64,000 nucleotides of DNA from contig JAJGOT010000192.1 of the NCBI GenBank assembly GCA_022457155.1, forward strand, positions 1,339,501 through 1,403,500. Reading direction: 5' to 3'. A program made the translations under genes and the position numbers. Shown one piece after another: positions 35,470 to 46,820 of this stretch. This DNA is from Cladopsammia gracilis. Lineage: Eukaryota > Cnidaria > Anthozoa > Scleractinia > Dendrophylliidae. The notes beneath the pieces were generated by a model. It had not been told where the DNA came from, did no database searches, and saw nothing but the letters and a program-made list of their open reading frames with translations. Position 1 is the first letter of the stretch; every line of letters starts with the position of its first letter.

Positions 35470-36120
35470 GAACATTTCCCTACTTTTAGCCTATTTTATA
35501 ACTATTTTATAACTATTTCATAACTATTGTCTAACTATTTTAACCCATATTGCTCCGACTATTTCAGGATTTCCTCCTGTTACTTTTTTTCATTTGGGAA
35601 ACCCTGGGGCAAGTGGTTGCTTGTGTATTCGTACATCAGTTGCTAATGTGCATGTCGACAGTTTGCCATGGAAAGCATGCAAGATATAGAGCCAAACACA
35701 CCATTCTGTCTTCTTGGAGCCACTCAACTACAAAATATGGCAAAGACTATTAATTTTATTACCTGAGAAACTCAATCACACTTGAGCATGTCTTTATGTG
35801 ATGGCTTTCAGCAATTTGCTCCTGATATATTGACCGCCTACACAAACATTTTAAGTGCTTCACCACAATCTTTAGCAGGACAAGTGCAACAGAAGTTAAC
35901 AAAGAAATTTTGTATGGGAATTCCCCCCCCCCCCCCAAAAAAAAAACAGATAATATTCCAAGGGTGGCAGCTTGCCTATTAGTGTTCTCCCATTTCATTA
36001 AATGCAGTTGCTTTATCCCACGACACAAGTTTCTGAATGCCTGAAGAGATCAATCCTGATTCAATCAACCCACTGTAGATTCCTGACTTAAAATTCACAC
36101 ACATACTATTAAGCCACACA
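35470..36120 (+). other. AT-rich spacer with TATTTTATAACTA repeats
   Basis: Short TAACTATTTTA-type repeats occur at 35495-35545, and a C13/A10 homopolymer junction at 35924-35946. No gene is recognised. Confidence 0.45.
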
Positions 36121-36439
36121 GTTAAGATGTTGCCAGTGTGGAACGCAACAAACAACCGAACATTTAAGAGGGCAACTGCAAGCTGTGTTTCAAAATCAGT
36201 ACCAGCTACCAAAACCCAAAACCCAAACAAAGCTTTTCCAAAGAGCCCGTCAGTGTTGAAAATGATGGAACGCGGTAAAGTTATCAATGAGGTGTCCATT
36301 GTCCTGCCCCGTTCAACTCTGGAGTTGGTTATTTTCTTCATTTTTTACGAGAATCAAGATCCTTTTGGACATTTTTACATCACGTTTTAGTAGATTTTGT
36401 TTGTTGATTGGAAATGAAAAATATTTCATCTTGACTTGT

Positions 36440-37230
36440 TATGAAAAATTCAAAAACAATTGCCAAGCATTTAAAAGCAATTGCAGAAGAAACTTTTTCA
36501 GCTGCTGCAACAGATCAGAAATGCACAGAATGCCAGTGAGAATGATGCCAAACGAAACAGACAATAATATTAAGATGTGCAACACGCAGGGCCAATGTTG
36601 TTTTCACAATACAGGGTCCACAGTAGCGTGGGAAGTAGCAACTTTCATACTATTTCAACAAGCAGTGTCCAAACAGGCCATAATGTGGTTGACGCTTGTT
36701 AAGAAGCCCAAGATGAGCTTAATGATAACCAGCCTCACCCAAAAAAGAAAATAAAGACTGATATCATCCCTCAAAAGTGCTGGGGTTATCTTGCCGAATG
36801 TTTTAGGTAAACCAAATGAAAAATTGATCCTGGAAGCTGCATATTTGCATGTAAACCAAATGAACCTACTTGGATCATCCTTTCTCCAGGTTTGGTTCAC
36901 CAAGTACCATAGGGGTGCACAAAATCTCACAATGTTGGCCAGAGGGACACAAGCATTTTATGTGAACACAATGGCAGTCGCTGGTGCCTTACATACTGGC
37001 ATTGGGCATACCAACCTTCATGCAATAACATCAACAATAAACATTCCATATATGAGCTATGTCTCATTGATGACAGGAGAATGAAATTGGTTCTGCTGAA
37101 GAAATGGCTGCCCATAAGAGTTGTGCAAAGTTCTTAAAAATCCAACCATTTTGGACGCTCACATGGATGCATTGTTCTCTGCTGGCGCTGGTTTGTCATG
37201 GCCTATTGTTAAATACCCTTGTGAGGTCCA
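36440..37230 (+). pseudogene. Mutator-like transposase N-terminal domain remnant
   Basis: A frame at 36791-37084 contains RGTQAFYVNTMAVAGALHTG then IGHTNLHAITSTINIPYMSY. It resembles the 'NR.AALGALH.GIG.T.L...L..LN.P' block of the Mutator-like transposase family seen in many cnidarian proteins. After a frameshift IGSAEEMAAHKSCAKFL follows. Upstream, ETFSAAATDQKCTECQ may belong to the same protein. Several stops are present. It is distinct from the MULE just upstream. Confidence 0.45.
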
Positions 37231-38160
37231 ATAAAGCCGTCCAATGGACAAGAAACATCAATTGAATGAAAGGGAAGTGCCTCGAAAGTCGGACAATTCA
37301 CCAAGTGGCTTGAAGAAGCAAGAGACAAAACTCTCGACTAAACCAAGAGCTATAAGAGCTGGATCAATCCTCTATCAAAGCGAACAGTGAATGGTTTGAG
37401 GACCTCAGCGCAAAAGTGAGAGAAGCTTTTGGCGAAGCGGCCTTATTATTTACCGGACAATTAGCCAAGTCGGACCATTCAACCAGACAGCACCCATCAC
37501 CGATGCAGCCAGTCCTGCAGCCACTTTGCAGAGCAGATATTAAATGGGAATCCTGATCAATGGATCTCCCTAAGAGCATCGGTCTTATTACAAGGGTTAG
37601 GCCACATGCTCAAATACCCTTTGCCAAGGGAGAGCAGAGCAAATATCTGACCCCTATACACTGTAATTTTACAACAAATGAAAGCCATGACTCCACCCTT
37701 GGGATACCTTACAGCCCACTTTTTTTGCAACTAAATGAAAAAAACACCATCAAAATAAATGTGGTACTCATTTGCTCAGCAGAATGAGAAGTCCAGAGGT
37801 ACACTAAACAGGGGTTTCGGCTACCGGCAGTGTATTGCCGCCTACTTCGCCTCTCAATGCCGCTTACTGACAACAAACAACTATCTTATGTTTCACTCAA
37901 TTTCATGCTCAGAATGCTGGAAATTGCATTTCCGAGCCTCTAGATTTCCAGACACCCCTAGTGTCACGGGGCCTTCCGGCCCCTTATCTGTCACAGCCGC
38001 TTATTATACCTTGGTCAGCCGACCCGACACTAAAGGAACATATATAGCATTGAATAGCAACTCAACAGAGCCAAGTCTAACCGCATTGAAAGACACACTA
38101 TCCGATATCACAGGCAAAGGTTACAACCATCCAATTGGAAATCCTTTATCTTAAAGAAGA
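37231..38160 (+). other. unrecognised ORF fragments
   Basis: Frames with protein-like composition include SEWFEDLSAKVREAFGEAAL at about 37381, and the 131-codon frame at 37759 (FGYRQCIAAYFASQCRLLTT; FPDTPSVTGPSGPLSVTAAY). I cannot assign them. They may be the 3' part of the Mutator-like element or passenger sequence. Confidence 0.25.
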
Positions 38161-38759
38161 AATTATTCAACTCAAGGCACTGAATGAATCTCAAAAGCAA
38201 AAGTTAGTCAAGTTGTAGACCTCATTGGAAGCAACCACAAACAAAACTCTAAAGATAAAGCAAGGAAAAACTACATTTAATTGTTATTGCTACCTTTACT
38301 TTTCTTTAATTTTTAACAATTAATCTTGCCTTATTACTGTAATTTGCTTGTACATGTAATAACTTATAACAATAAAACAATTAAAAAAGTAAAGAAAAAA
38401 AAAGAACTGCATTTAATAAAGTACTGAAGGAATTGGAACGGTACACCTGCAAAAGTTCCCTAGAAATCCATGGTGTACCCAAGAGTTTATATTCTTTGAC
38501 TGAAGAGGTAGTTTTTAAAGTTAGGGGAAGCATTTAGTGTACCTTTTAAGATATTGAAATTTCACACCAACTTGACGAAGTAACAAACCAATCATTGTGA
38601 AATTCATGAATCATAAGGTTTAATCTATTTTATATGAAAAAAAAAGCACTGAGCTTAAGAACATCAGTAAGCTACATTTGTATTAAGCCTTGCATGTACA
38701 TGTAACAATGACTCAACTAGGAGCATTTCTCAGCCACCACTGAAAACTCACAGCCATGC

Positions 38760-39142
38760 AAAAACTCTGAGAGACCTGTTGTTGCATTGCAACCTTCCCA
38801 GTCAACCAAAACTGGCACATTGGCCTGCAACCAATCCATCTACTGCACATGTCCCTTTATTAATTAACCCACCAGTGGGACATCTTAGGGTTTATACTAG
38901 AAATTATTTTGTGCACAACAGATAATCTCATCTATTCTCACTGTAAATGCCCTGCCATTGTTTACATTGGAGAGACGGGACACAGACTCGATCATCTTAG
39001 GGAACATCATCTCTACAGTGTACATCGTCAGATGAAACTGAACCTCAGCCCATGCCTAACCAGTTCAATCAACTCTTTGAACTATAATATTAACATGTTG
39101 GTTGTTGTGTTTAGAGTGTGTTTACAGGATCAAGATATATGA
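38760..39142 (+). pseudogene. Penelope-like element GIY-YIG endonuclease remnant
   Basis: Upstream frames read GTLACNQ.IYCTCPFIN and then, from 38909, CTTDNLIYSHCKCPAIVYIG then ETGHRLDHLREHHLYSVHRQ and LTSSINSLNYNINMLVVV. 'T..N.IY...C..C...YIGETGR.L..R.REH' is the GIY-YIG nuclease core carried at the C-terminus of canonical Penelope-like retroelements. Small frame changes are present, and no reverse transcriptase is detected upstream. Confidence 0.6.
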
Positions 39143-39149
39143 CAACCCC

Positions 39150-42029
39150 CAAAATAAAATGTGAGTAAAAAACTGATCTTGAAGAATTCATTATACACCG
39201 TACACCTCAAACAGTCGCCAATGTATAAAATTCAATATTAGGAGTTCAGAATGCTAAGAAAAAGGTTAGCATGTTCAAAGAAATGAAAATGCATGAATGC
39301 TTACAATGGAGAATGGCTCCATTGTACAGAACAAAATTCCTGGTCGCAAGGCATCCCATAATAATAATAAATTAATAATAAATCTTTATCAAGGATACCT
39401 ACTCTACTCCAAAGTTCTTTACAGAAGGGTCCTTTGACTAAAAGGAGAGGAAAATATTTGCTTCATACATTTATTATGACTGTTATGTACCATTTAATGC
39501 CTTTTCTCAACTATAAAATAGTGATTAAATAGTGATAAAAAGTTAAGGGATTTATGAACATTCCAATTAAATCCTCTCAAATTCTTTCCATCTCAACAAG
39601 AGACACCATTTTCATTTTGTTGCCGATATATGACATCCTGAATTTCCTGTAGGTCTGTCCTCCACATTTACACTCTACAATGTTCATGCATTTATTATTT
39701 TTGCAAAATAACTATAGCCTTTTTCATATTAGAAAACAACAATTTCCCTTGCCCTTGTATATTAAACAAAACAAGTTTTCATTCAAGTACATGTAACATA
39801 AACCTGTTTAAGAGATCTTACAGTATATAGCAGTAATTAATCACTCCAATAAAAGCCGGGCCCTACACTCTCTCAGCATAGCTGGGATTTTGTTTTGTGT
39901 GGCCAAAGCCAGGATTTGACCCACATTCAACAATGCAATCACCCGGGGAGGGGGGGGGGGGAGAGGGGGGGGGGTATTGTATATATTTATTGTATATTAT
40001 TATTGTATGGAGCCACTGAGAATTGACTGAACAGCACACAAATCTCAACCAGAAGCAGGACAAACAGCAGGAATTTAACATCATGGAGAGTGAAATCAAC
40101 TCCTTTTGTTCTGGACAAGATGGCAACCAAATCAACTGTCACAGAAAGAGGTGGGTGCATTTTTATTAAACTGAAATCTGTCATTTACATGTACTCCTGC
40201 CATTCATAGTAGGTGATGCTCAGTTAGTATAGGACATTAATTTTTCTAATGTTTTCATTGATGTACTTTACTTTACAAGTTTACATCGAAATTTGCATCA
40301 TTTTTGCTTTGTCCTATTTGTTATGGTTGATTAATACTACATTTGACCTTGTTCTTAAGTCATATTAATTTTGATGTTTTACCATACACTGTACAACTGT
40401 AACTGTAAAAATTTTTTTTTGGAAGATTTTATTAAAAATTGTAAAATTTCCTGCACGCTCATTGGTCAAGAGCTATTATTTATAACATTACAAATCATGA
40501 ACGACATTGTTGATCATGCCACCTGTGTCTAGCGCACAGGAAAAGAAATGATTTTGGCCTTAAGAAGAACTTCAGCTGGGTTGGTTTGCAAGATAGCTGC
40601 TTTTCCTGTCTATTTTCGGGGAATTGTAGCCGTTTCTAAACAAATATTACATTTGCCATTGGTAAAAAATTCATGCTAGTCAAAGCTCAAACGTTTGGAG
40701 CAGAACTTGGGACAGTTGTGGACTCAAGGACTTTGGTAATCTAGCAAACTTTTCCAAGTGGAAAGAGGATGCGAAACGCTAGACTTCATTCAGCAAACTT
40801 TAGTTACTGTCACAGAGGAAAATATAACTCATTATGAAGTAGAAAGAGAGGAAAATAAATGAATGACTTGAAAGTTTACTTAGTATTCTTGTATGTGAAA
40901 TCAAAAGTTTCTATGATGATCAAAGTTTCAGTGTGCTCGAGGCTTTTTTCCAGTTCATTTCTCTGGATTTTGAGGTCAAATTGAACATGATGGTTCCAAG
41001 CAAAATGTTTTTGTTATACAATAGTAAAAACCAAAAAGATTTTATTTGGCCATTACAGTGAATATGTATTCTGATAAACAATGTTTGATGCCATAGCATG
41101 GTCAAAACAGTTGTGGAATTACTTGCTTAGCTTGTAATTCTTCACTTTTAGTTTAAAGTACTTTTGCGTAGAGTTCAGATTTAAAAGCATTTTCTGTTTT
41201 ACAGTTAAAGTGTGTAAGATAAAATTTACATGGTCGAGCACAAAGTACATGTACAAGTGCAATGGTCAAGGTTCTCACTCGGAGTTCGAGTGTTCCACAA
41301 TAATACAAACAAAAACCGCCCCTATACGCTTGCCAGCAAAGCTACAGCCGTAAAGCTGTGCTAAATAAAACCATTCAACATTCAATCAAATTTCGCAGAA
41401 ATAATTTGTCAACAATTTCTCATGATATTCAACGCAGGTTTTCGAACCACCTATCACATCCATTTCAAGATGGCGGTAAAACTCGTATTCTATCAGCTGT
41501 AAATGAACAAAAGTCGGCTAGCAAACTAAATAAGTAAAAAAGCGTTTACCTTATGGTATTTGACTCATTTTCCCTGCTGTTCCGGCTGTTCCCTGCGGAG
41601 TGCTTGCTCGCATCTGCTTGCATCGTCCTATCGGGTCCATCAGCTGCACGAAACGAGACCGCGATCATCTCAGCGGATATTTCGAACTTCGTGTATGGTG
41701 CGCCAAACAAACAAGTATCGATGAATTGCGGTATGTACTTCATGGCTAAAAGCCATATATTCGTGGGCATAAAAAAAAGTGGCGGTTACAGTGTGCAGTC
41801 AAAAAAATTACCGAGGTTCGCATAACGCAAGGTAGAAACGTGATCGTAGAAATAAATAACGCACGGAGAAAAACAAAAGACAACATTTTTCTAATGGCAA
41901 ATAACGTAAAGAAATCCAATAAACTGAGTACAAACTGATCGAGCTTATGCAAAAATACGAAAAATGCAATACCTACCCCGCGGCCTGGCCAGTACCTTAC
42001 GCATGCGCACAGCCATATCAACGGGCAGT
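39150..42029. other. gene-poor DNA with a poly-G tract
   Basis: I found no supported gene. There is a GGGGAGGGGGGGGGG...GGTATTG tract at 39944-39975 and a CTCATTGGTCAAGAG-type segment at 40460-40500. The ORF at 41553-41825 has a hydrophobic start but no recognisable domain. Confidence 0.4.
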
Positions 42030-42084
42030 GGCAGCCATGGACAGCTGTTTCGTCCTAGTTAGGACTCATCAGCATGGCATAGCC
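42030..42084 (-). ncRNA. type I hammerhead ribozyme motif
   Basis: Read on the minus strand, all core elements are present in order. Stem I 5' half is CCATG (within 42073-42084). Then come CTGATGA (42066-42072), stem II GTCC/GGAC closed by TAACTA (42052-42065), GAA, a very short stem III ACAGCTGT (42041-42048), the cleavage-site C at 42040, and stem I 3' half CATGG (42035-42039). Outer GGC/GCC pairing extends stem I beyond an internal loop. The conserved core residues are all intact. A 2-bp stem III is typical of ribozymes in Penelope-like elements and small retrozymes, which are thought to act as dimers. No reverse transcriptase lies beside it. Confidence 0.85.
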
Positions 42085-42735
42085 AGGCAGGGTCTCATAT
42101 AAGATCATCGACCCCGCCACTTTACTGCCAAGGCGGATGCTCCACACGACACATGTGGTAGCTGTTGGCTGGGGACTCCACCGCGGTCAAACGTCCGAGG
42201 CGTTTTTCGTTTTATTTAGTGGGATTTTATTTAATATTAAATGGAAATATGGGAAAGGATGTATTAAATGTATTACTGCATGCTTTTAAAATTTATCGTT
42301 TTTCTTAATTCGTATTTAGCACTCGAATTAAAGCGGAAGTGTTTTTTTTTTTCGGAGTTTCCCATGATCCTTTTCATTTTTTCCCTCTTATTTTTTTGGA
42401 GCGGGGGGGGGGGGGGGGGGGGGAGGTAATTTTGAAAAGTGTTTTTTTTTTTTAAGCAAACAAAATTCGTGCATTGACAAAGTTTAATGTAAATATATAA
42501 CAACGAAAAATAAATATACGGGACTTTTCCATCAATGGTCGGTTTATTTGACTCCTGTCGCAACATTTTTATCTGTGTTTTAGCAGTCCTCACTTTATGT
42601 TGATGAACAAGCCTTTTGTTGTTTCTTTGAGGAGATTTCTGACAGATATCATGTCATGCAAAATTTATCACAAAGCAAAGAATCGCTCACTCACATGACC
42701 TTCAGTCCTGTGGGACGGACTGAAATGACAAAGGC

Positions 42736-42815
42736 CACGGCGGCCATGTCGGGTGCACATAACAAAAGAAGTTCAATAGAAGTCTTTTGTAGGTGTGCAC
42801 CAACATGGCCGCCGT
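42736..42815. mobile_element. short foldback MITE (GGCGGCCATGT family), second copy
   Basis: Arms CACGGCGGCCATGTCGGGTG and the complement ending GGCCGCCGTG enclose a 22-bp loop. Same family as 2700-2825. Confidence 0.65.
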
Positions 42816-43211
42816 GACGTAACATGAAAACCACCTATAGAATCTCCGCACATTATGTCATCCACTGATCACTCTTATTGCAAACAAAACAAGCAAAACA
42901 CGAGTCGGGAGTATCATTCTTTTCCATCAACGGTCCAGTTGGAAAACGAGCACAGCACTTTCATTATGTGTACATCGACAACTGCCGTTACATACGATAG
43001 AAAGTAACATAGGAAAAGTGTTTCATCAGTATTTCCAAACACCGAAAAGTGGGTTGAAAAAGCTTCGAGGTGTTTGGATACCTCATTCAATAGGGGAATC
43101 TTTGCTAACGTCATTGTTTACATTTTGCTTCATTAGCATACAAATCTGCATAGAGAAGGCATCATGCTAAATACGAATTGACTTCAAAAGTTGAAAGAGC
43201 TCGTTAAACAC

Positions 43212-43585
43212 GGACCCGCGCTATAAAAGGAACCTTGGCCTGGCCAAGCCGCCAGTCATTTCACACTTGACACCGAACTGTCAACATCACGTGCATCCTC
43301 TCCCAATGGAGAACCGTTACCGGCGGGAAATTTAAATTTAGCAAGCTAAAATATTATATTCATGCTAAAAGACGCATAAATTCTTGTTTTTTAGTTTTAT
43401 TTTCGTGAAAGATAAATCCTAAACAAGATTGAACTGGTGAAGGAAGAATTAGACCTATTTTGGGGGGCAACAGTCTTCCTCCGTGTTGCTCGCAGTGTCA
43501 GCCATCTTTGTTTAGCCGTTGAAGGACTTAAAGCAGTGATGGTGTGACGAAGGGGGCGGAGCTATCCCTTTTATAGTGCGGGTCC
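43212..43585. mobile_element. TIR element with GGACCCGC(G)CTATAAAAGG ends
   Basis: The left end 43212-43230 and right end 43567-43585 are 19-bp inverted repeats with one mismatch. Each contains TATAAAAGG, a consensus TATA box, so either end could act as a promoter. The interior of about 335 bp is non-coding. Confidence 0.55.
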
Positions 43586-43934
43586 TTATTTAAACTTACT
43601 AATCTATGCAATTTTTAGCTTTTTTCATGCAATATTTAAGGAAATCTCTGCTATTAAAAACTGCAAAATTGTTGGGTGGCAAAAGCGCTAATGAGCCATA
43701 CATTCTTTTAAAATGTTGAGTTTTTAATACAGCATTGGATGAAGTGTATCTAATATATCGGGCTCAAATTTTCAGAGAAAGCTAATTGTGCTATGCCATT
43801 TCAATATTCAGAGTTGATTTTTTTGTACGTAGGTTAGAGAATGAGGTGTATATGCTAATGAGGCAAAAATGGTAAACAAAGATTCCTCTATACAGAGAAA
43901 ACGAAGGAATATAACCACCAAAATCTATGCTAAT

Positions 43935-44131
43935 AGGCCATTTCCGAGTTGCCTTTAGCCTCTCTATCAAAGCGAGGCTAGGTGCGAAACCTTTCAAATG
44001 AAAATGAGTTTTCATTCATATGCAATAAGTTTTGTTTGCATGTGAATGAAAACTCATTTTCATATGAAAGGTTTCGCACCCATTGTAGCCTCGCTTTGAT
44101 AGAGAGGCTAAAGGCAACTCGGAAATGGCCT
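43935..44131. mobile_element. 197-bp palindromic MITE (AGGCCATTTCCGAGTTGCC)
   Basis: Two arms of about 85 bp are nearly perfect inverted copies, including GCCTCTCTATCAAAGCGAGG and GGTGCGAAACCTTT, around a 25-bp loop. No coding content. Confidence 0.8.
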
Positions 44132-44136
44132 GTTAA

Positions 44137-44588
44137 GATCGAGTTTCCAAACCACCGTCACGCTGATTTTCTTTGTTCAAATTTGATGAATTATTAATGA
44201 GTTTGAGAATAACAGGTCAAAGCAGACGGTCGGGGAAAACAACGCGGGAAATCACGCAATCGATGGAAAGCGCGGGAAAACACACCGCCGGTGGCAAGCG
44301 CGAGAAATAAAACTCTATTCAGATCGGGTTTCCAAACCACCGTCACGCTTATGAATTTCTTTGTCCAAACTTGATGAATAATTAATGAGTTTGGGAATAC
44401 TAGGTCAAGGCAGACGGTCGGGGAAAACAACGCGGGAAATGATGCAATCGATGGAAAGCGCGGGAAAACACGCCACCGGTGGCAAGCGCGGGAAATAGTA
44501 CTCTATTTAGATCGGGTTTCCAAACCACCATCACTCTTATGAATTTCTTTGTCCAAACTTGATGAATTATTTATGAGTTTGAGAAATA
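44137..44588 (+). repeat. short satellite, 184-188-bp unit, 2.4 copies
   Basis: Units begin AGATCG(A/G)GTTTCCAAACCACC at 44137, 44321 and 44509 (partial). Each contains GGTCGGGGAAAACAACGCGG and CGGTGGCAAGCGCG. The array starts six bases after the palindrome at 43935-44131. Confidence 0.8.
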
Positions 44589-44779
44589 TATTGCCATTAT
44601 GTGTGTAATAAAACTTTATTTTTAAGTGCAGCAATATGCAAGATTTTAAGAGTTACTGATAATTTCCCCTGTAAACCCAAACGAAGTAACTTATGCAGTA
44701 GGTGCAGTTCCCGTTCTACGTCTCAGTGTTTGCTTGGGTTCTGCGTTTTCCAAGTTCCTGATGATTGTTTAAAAATTCT

Positions 44780-45030
44780 CGCACAACATCCTCAAACCAA
44801 TCACATCAAACTAATCGAGCGAGGAAGAAGCGAGGAAAAAGAATCTCGACTTACAAGCTTTCCTGCGCTTGACGCCGGCTGCATGTTTTCCCGCGCATAG
44901 AAACGGCTGCATGTTTTCCCGCGCTGGACGCAAGTTGCATGTTTGTGCTCCGAGTCCTGATTGGCTCACTGCGTTTTTTTCTTTGTTGTGATTGGCCAGA
45001 TGTTACTACTTTTGTTTTGATTTTACAACA
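44780..45030. repeat. interspersed repeat with CCAAT boxes (also 51740-52010)
   Basis: Both places share CTCGC-rich TTTTCCCGCGCTTG(A/G)CGCCGGCT, CCGAG(T/C)(C)CTGATTGG and TGATTGGCCAGA followed by TTACT. Each has several ATTGG/CCAAT motifs. The end sequences could not be fixed. Confidence 0.5.
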
Positions 45031-46592
45031 ATTGTCAGAAACATGTTCTAAGATAACAATTATTTTAACATTTAAAATAACTACCACAGAGATTTTGACT
45101 TAAACGTAACAGATATATAACAGAAGTTGTTTTCCGCAATACCTTAAAGGTAGCATGAAAACCTTTGTTTACCTTATGTCCACATAATCCGCACGAGTTA
45201 GTTTACGTCTTCGCCAAAATAAAAAGTTGTCGAAAATAATCCGATGTTGACTAATTTAAGGATGTGTTGCCACTACGGCTGTATTCATTTTATGTTATCT
45301 ACAAGCGTTTCTCTTCTTCGGAAGCTGAATCACATTAAAACCCCAGAACAAATAACCGACGAACGAACTTCACTATTTAATCATTGGTGGCAATGTTTTG
45401 GATATAACTTGAAGACATTGCATAAATGGCTAATTACCCAATGATGTTATTATTAAACACTAAGGGGCCGACAATTAGAAGGCTTCGCTAAAAGACAAGC
45501 AAATAGAACCTGCCTGTGACGGTAACCGGATAAACAAGAGCTAGTAAAAAGGGATGCTCTTGCGGGCTAAATAGAACCATACCATACATGATTGATTGAT
45601 TGCTATTGCTGCTACATATTAACTTAAAACTGGCATTCAAAGCCTTCTTCACTAAAGAATAAAACAAAATAGTAACTTTGTGACAACCATGTAGGTTACT
45701 TTGTACTCGATAAAAGTATTCTTCCAAAGTAAACTGTTCTTTCAAATATACAGACTAAACAATTCTGAATGGGAGCACTCCAGGGACAGAATGCGCTAAT
45801 TAACATTACACAACTCACTGAGTGCCCTCCTATACTACTATCTGACAGTGTGAAGCAAGTAGATTCTAAATAGCGTACACTGTAGGTAACTTAGAATTGT
45901 TCAGATTGATTATACTATATGCGCGTGCAGGACCTAGTTAGGATTAACCTTTCACAGAAGGCAAGTTAAAATGGCGCGGACAAAGTTCACACCAGCTGGC
46001 TCAGTCAATTAATCTATCCCGGTAAGTTACCGTCTGCGCCGGAATACGACAGTTTCTTTCTTTTCACAAAATGTGATTCAGCTGTCGTTACGATGCTGTG
46101 AACAAAACTTGTTGCGACTGATGGAAAAGCCATACACCATCAAGTCCTTTCCTTTAGCACATACACAGCGCTTCCACTTCTAGGAATATCTCGTACCTCG
46201 TGTTATCCATCATAAACGGACGGCGAGAACGCTTCACTGACAGTCACTGACAGTCTGCAACTCTTTCCTGGCGTGACCAAAAAGCATGTAGCGTATACTG
46301 ACGAATAGGCTATTCATCAGAGGTAACATTCACGCCTTCCGTCGAGTGACAAATCGTCCAGTTATTTTCTTGTATTTTTAACTTTTCTCGGACGTGGTAA
46401 ATTAAACATATAGTTATTCGACATCTCAGTGATAAAACCACTCGACGATGGAGTCTGCATTTCTAGCTGCAAAGCTTGAAGAAGTCGAAAGTAATCCCCA
46501 AATCGTGTGATAGTATTAAATGAACTCAGGCTTTACAGTTAAATATTTCAACCCACAGTGACTCAAAGTTGAGCAGGAGGTAAGTGATGCTG
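45031..46592. other. BIRC6 3' flank, no supported gene
   Basis: It holds the presumed 3' UTR of BIRC6. No strong polyadenylation signal was found close to the stop. A short plus-strand ATG frame (46447-46509, MESAFLAAKLEEVESNPQIV) and a CCCGGTAAGT donor-like site at 46018 are too little to call a gene. Confidence 0.4.
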
Positions 46593-46820
46593 TCAATCAC
46601 TATCTTCATCACTGTCGTCCTCTTCCTTGTGTTGAGGAGGTGCCTCCAGTTTCTCCAGCTCCTGTTTCAACAGAGCTGTGTTCTGCTTCAGGGACTGAAC
46701 ATGATGTGATATTGCTCGGCCCACAGGTCTTCCCGCTAACAGGCTCTCAGTGTCTTTGATCCATCGTTCGCACTGCGCCAGGATTTCGTCTTTCTTGAAG
46801 TAAAAGTGGGCTTGGATAAC
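46593..46820 (-). CDS. BIRC6: BIRC6 last coding exon and stop
   Basis: It starts [20 protein letters not shown] after CACGTCTAG, continues with a helical tail ([20 protein letters not shown]) and ends in an acidic stretch ([10 protein letters not shown]) at TGA 46593-46595. Human BIRC6 has a longer, different tail after the equivalent of QELEKL, so the end is shorter here. Confidence 0.95.
   Translation of the reverse strand, partial: VIQAHFYFKKDEILAQCERWIKDTESLLAGRPVGRAISHHVQSLKQNTALLKQELEKLEAPPQHKEEDDSDEDSD

Noticed and set aside
41553..41825. 90-residue plus-strand ORF with a signal-peptide-like start
   Set aside because: No domain pattern, no splice context and no homologous copy in the window.
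46447..46509. short plus-strand ORF MESAFLAAKLEEVESNPQIV as first exon of a divergent gene
   Set aside because: Only 20 codons, ending in a stop, with no supported downstream exon or promoter.
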